Below, in pieces: positions 5,136 through 7,279 of a stretch of 7,279 bases of DNA. Both the position numbers and the translations under genes were made by a program. The stretch comes from an uncultured Coriobacteriia bacterium (GTDB lineage: Bacteria; Actinomycetota; Coriobacteriia; Coriobacteriales; QAMH01), in NCBI GenBank assembly GCA_949283445.1, contig CASDTD010000177.1, forward strand, positions 1-7,279, written 5' to 3'. The notes below the pieces were generated by a model, which saw nothing but the letters and a program-made list of their open reading frames with translations, was not told the DNA's origin and ran no database searches. Position 1 is the first letter of the stretch. Each line of letters opens with the position of its first letter.

Positions 5136-6410
5136 ATGGACACGGCATTGGTGGTGTTCCTCCTCATATGCGCGGCATTGGTGTTGTTCATGACGCCAGG
5201 CGTTGCGTTTTTCTATGGAGGCATGTCCCGCAAGAAGAACGCTGGCAACACGATTTTGATGGCTATGATGGCCATCGGCATTTGCGCCATCATCTGGGTG
5301 GTGTATGGGTACTCGATTGGCTTTGGGTATCAGTTCCCAACAGACAGCGGCATCATCGGCCAAATCATTGGTGGCTTCGACCAGCTGTTCTTGAGGGGCA
5401 CCGATATGGTCGCCGCCATCGAGACGCGCGTCGCCGGGTGCCCGGACATGGTGTTCGCGGTGTTCCAAGGCGCGTTCTGCATCATCACGACGGGCATCAT
5501 CGTCGGCTCGGTGTCCGGGCGTATGAAGTTCGGCGCCATTGCGGCGATACTCGCCCTGTGGGTCACCATCGTCTATACGCCGCTTGCGCACATGGTCTGG
5601 GGCGGTGGCCTCATCGGCGGTACCATCGGCGCCATCGACTTCGCCGGCGGCGACGTCGTCCACATCTCTTCCGGCGTTACGGGCCTGGTCTTATGCCTGT
5701 TGCTCGGCAAGCGTCGTGGCTACGGCAACACATCCTATCGTGCGCACAACACGCCGCTTGTCGCTTTGGGCGCGGCCATGCTGTGGTTCGGCTGGATGGG
5801 CTTCAACGGCGGGTCTGCCCTGGCGCTTGACGATGGCGTTGCCGGCCTTGCCATGATGAACACGCTGGTTGCCTCTGGCGCCGCGATGATTTCCTGGATG
5901 GTCGTCGATAAGCTCGTCACCAAGCACGCCACGCTCGTCGGTGCCTGCACCGGTCTTGTCGCCGGCCTGGTCGTCATCACCCCGGCAGCAGGCTTCGTGG
6001 AACCTTGGGCCGCGCTTGTCATGGGCATCGTCGTCTCTCCCATCTGCTACTTCTGCATCGCGAAGCTCAAAGCCAAGATCGGCTACGACGACGCGCTCGA
6101 CGCGTTCGGCTGCCACGGCATCGGCGGTATCGTGGGCGGCATCCTCACCGGTTTGTTCACCGTGCCGGAGCTGTCCTGGACCGATTTCGGCGGGTTGTTC
6201 TACACGGGCGACCCAAGTCTGCTCATCAGCCAGATTCTGGGTATCATCGTCACCGTCGTCTTCGTTGCCATTGCCACGCTCATCATCGGCCTCATCGTCA
6301 AGGCCTGCTGCCATGGCAGCCTGCGCGTGAGCGACGAAGCCGAAGCGCGCGGCATGGACATCGCAGTCCACGGCGAGGATGCCTACCCCGCGTTCGATGG
6401 CATGGACTAA
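5136..6410 (+). CDS. amt: Ammonium transporter, Amt family
   Basis: This 424-residue protein matches the family in length and motifs. Amt trimers pass ammonium/ammonia across the cytoplasmic membrane, mainly when ammonium is scarce. Visible pore elements, with E. coli AmtB equivalents, are Phe110 and Phe114 in FQGAF (F103, F107), Trp155 in HMVWGGG (W148), Asp168 in DFAGG (D160), the twin histidines His176 in VVHISSG and His327 in FGCHGIGG (H168, H318), and Phe223 and Ser227 in GFNGGSA (F215, S219). About eleven hydrophobic segments are spread along the chain. The cytoplasmic tail (LRVSDEAEARGMDIAVHGE) is the conserved region that contacts GlnK. Unlike E. coli AmtB, the mature-type N-terminus begins directly at the first helix with no separate signal peptide. 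glnK follows after 25 bp in the same direction, so the two are almost surely co-transcribed. The upstream repeats may control expression. Confidence 0.97.
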   Translation: MDTALVVFLLICAALVLFMTPGVAFFYGGMSRKKNAGNTILMAMMAIGICAIIWVVYGYSIGFGYQFPTDSGIIGQIIGGFDQLFLRGTDMVAAIETRVAGCPDMVFAVFQGAFCIITTGIIVGSVSGRMKFGAIAAILALWVTIVYTPLAHMVWGGGLIGGTIGAIDFAGGDVVHISSGVTGLVLCLLLGKRRGYGNTSYRAHNTPLVALGAAMLWFGWMGFNGGSALALDDGVAGLAMMNTLVASGAAMISWMVVDKLVTKHATLVGACTGLVAGLVVITPAAGFVEPWAALVMGIVVSPICYFCIAKLKAKIGYDDALDAFGCHGIGGIVGGILTGLFTVPELSWTDFGGLFYTGDPSLLISQILGIIVTVVFVAIATLIIGLIVKACCHGSLRVSDEAEARGMDIAVHGEDAYPAFDGMD

Positions 6411-6435
6411 GAGAGACGAGGGAAGGAGTAACGTC

Positions 6436-6774
6436 ATGAAAATGGTAAAGGCAATCATTCGTCCCGATTTTCTCGAGCCCCTGAAGGACGAAGTGCTGAA
6501 AAGCGATATTGGGGGCATGACCGCAAGTGCCGTGCACGGTTGCGGCAAGCAGAATGGCTGGAAGGAGTACTTCCGCGGCAACGAGATCATCATGAACATG
6601 GTGCCCAAGATTAAGTGCGAGTTCGCCGTGCCAGACGACAAGGTGGGCGAGGTCATCGACATGGTGTGCCGCGTGTGCCGCACCGGCGAGGTGGGCGACG
6701 GCAAGATTTTCGTCATGCCGCTCGAACAGGTGGTGCGCATCCGCACCGGCGAGCAAGACGAGGCGGCGCTGTAA
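6436..6774 (+). CDS. glnK: PII signal-transduction protein, GlnK type
   Basis: This 112-residue protein has the full length of E. coli GlnK and aligns without gaps. PII trimers sense ATP/ADP and 2-oxoglutarate and, in GlnK-amt pairs, plug the transporter when nitrogen is plentiful. Ligand-site residues are present: Gly35, Gly37, Gln39, Lys58, the TGEVGDGKIFV signature (83-93, with Lys90), and Arg101 and Arg103. The T-loop keeps Arg47, the residue that enters the Amt pore, but position 51, the Tyr that is uridylylated or adenylylated in many PII proteins, is Ile, and position 46 is Phe. Control by covalent modification at the usual site is therefore not expected. GGAAGGAG 7 nt upstream fixes the ATG at 6436; an in-frame ATG at 6379 lies inside amt and is rejected. 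A strong terminator follows 14 bp after the stop. Confidence 0.96.
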   Translation: MKMVKAIIRPDFLEPLKDEVLKSDIGGMTASAVHGCGKQNGWKEYFRGNEIIMNMVPKIKCEFAVPDDKVGEVIDMVCRVCRTGEVGDGKIFVMPLEQVVRIRTGEQDEAAL

Positions 6775-6788
6775 GCTTGTGGCGAACG

Positions 6789-6824
6789 AGGGGCGTGTGC
6801 TGGGCATGCGCCCTTCGGTTTTTT
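6789..6824 (+). terminator. Intrinsic terminator of the amt-glnK operon
   Basis: GGGCGTGTGC (6791-6800) pairs with GCATGCGCCC (6804-6813) around a TGG loop, giving 10 bp with two adjacent G-T wobbles. Two further outer pairs (6789-6790 with 6814-6815) are possible. TTCGG and then six Ts (6819-6824) follow. It starts 14 bp after the glnK stop codon. Confidence 0.8.
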
Positions 6825-6840
6825 GCGCTGGTTTTGCGGC

Positions 6841-6862
6841 GGCAGGCGGTTGTCCGCCTGCC
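6841..6862. repeat. Strong hairpin between the convergent glnK and LysR genes
   Basis: GGCAGGCGG (6841-6849) and CCGCCTGCC (6854-6862) form a perfect 9-bp stem with a 4-nt loop. It lies 12 bp beyond the end of the minus-strand LysR gene. No T-run follows on either strand, so it may instead stabilise the 3' end of one or both messages. Confidence 0.6.
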
Positions 6863-6874
6863 ACTGTGCGCGTT

Positions 6875-7279
6875 TCAGGAGAGGTCGGCTTCGATCATCT
6901 TCGTGAAGATTCCGACAATCTGGTTGAGGTTGTCCGGATTCCACGACATCACGACCGAGACCCGGTAGGCGTCGGGAATGGGCAGCGCGCGGATGTTTTC
7001 CGAGCGTGCGAGCACGTGGCTTTCGGGGACGATGGTGGCGGCCAGCCCCATTTCGACTTCCATGACGGCGGATTCGGCATCGGTATAGGAGACGTCGGGC
7101 AAAAAGCCGCGGCTTCGACAGTAATCGTGCCAAGCGAGCGCATACGGTGATTTCTCAGGTGCCGTCATGACGTAGTGCAGCCTTGAAAGCTCGCTGCGGG
7201 TGGGGTTGTCGCTCACTTTTTCCCTGGTGCCTGAAACGCAGAGCACGACGGGGGAGGTCTCGAGGATGATTCGGTTAAG
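6875..7279 (-). CDS. LysR-type transcriptional regulator, C-terminal effector-binding part
   Basis: The minus-strand frame is open from the right edge of the window to the TGA at 6875-6877, giving the last 134 residues; the N-terminal winged-helix DNA-binding domain is outside. The fragment looks like the second half of a LysR effector-binding (periplasmic-binding-protein-like) domain: a strand SPVVLCVSG, a central stretch WHDYCRSRGFLPDVSYTD, then the typical ESAVMEVEMGLAATIVPES, where family members have a helix and a glycine-rich turn lining the effector pocket. A GTG at 7244-7246 is an internal codon and not a start, because coding similarity continues upstream to the edge. Effector and targets cannot be inferred. 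It converges on glnK across 100 bp holding two hairpins, so there is no operon link to nitrogen genes. Confidence 0.8.
   Translation of the reverse strand, partial: LNRIILETSPVVLCVSGTREKVSDNPTRSELSRLHYVMTAPEKSPYALAWHDYCRSRGFLPDVSYTDAESAVMEVEMGLAATIVPESHVLARSENIRALPIPDAYRVSVVMSWNPDNLNQIVGIFTKMIEADLS

Noticed and set aside
5691..7133. A 480-codon open frame on the minus strand across amt, glnK and into the LysR gene.
   Set aside because: It is antisense to two certain genes and in a different frame from the LysR gene. Its composition is low-complexity with no domain.

Overview
The window looks like chromosomal core genome from a high-GC, Gram-positive-type bacterium. The DNA polymerase I has the Gram-positive architecture with a decayed proofreading domain, and the gene mix (NSS transporter, Vsr, amt-glnK, LysR) would suit an actinobacterial lineage such as Coriobacteriia/Eggerthellales. 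That placement is an inference from style and cannot be proved here.

Layout, left to right. The 3' end of a sodium-dependent (NSS) transporter gene (1-393, +) runs convergently, with 6 bp between, into a minus-strand pair: a Vsr-type mismatch endonuclease gene (400-864) and, upstream and overlapping it by 4 bp, a gene for a 61-residue two-helix membrane protein (861-1046). A 257-bp intergenic stretch with two short tandem dyads and a weak -10 element precedes polA (1304-3934, +). polA converges on an isochorismatase-family cysteine hydrolase gene (4029-4664, -). A 471-bp divergent intergenic region (4665-5135) follows. It holds a plausible hydrolase promoter, a 13-bp dyad, a striking 135-bp nested palindrome centred on base 4911, and a repeated TAA-containing motif just ahead of amt. 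Then comes an ammonium transporter/PII pair, amt (5136-6410, +) and glnK (6436-6774, +), closed by a good intrinsic terminator and a second strong hairpin. The 3' part of a LysR-type regulator gene (6875 to the right edge, -) ends the window.

How the genes fit together. amt and glnK form the only clear functional unit: a channel for ammonium and its trimeric PII gate protein, 25 bp apart. This GlnK keeps the ligand-binding residues and Arg47 but has Ile at position 51, where the modifiable Tyr normally sits. The other genes are housekeeping (polA), repair (vsr) or unassigned. The cysteine hydrolase could release ammonia from an amide and so be linked to amt by position, but nothing in the sequence proves it.

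The most unusual element is the nested palindrome at 4844-4978. I see no new multi-gene system such as a defence island or secretion cluster.
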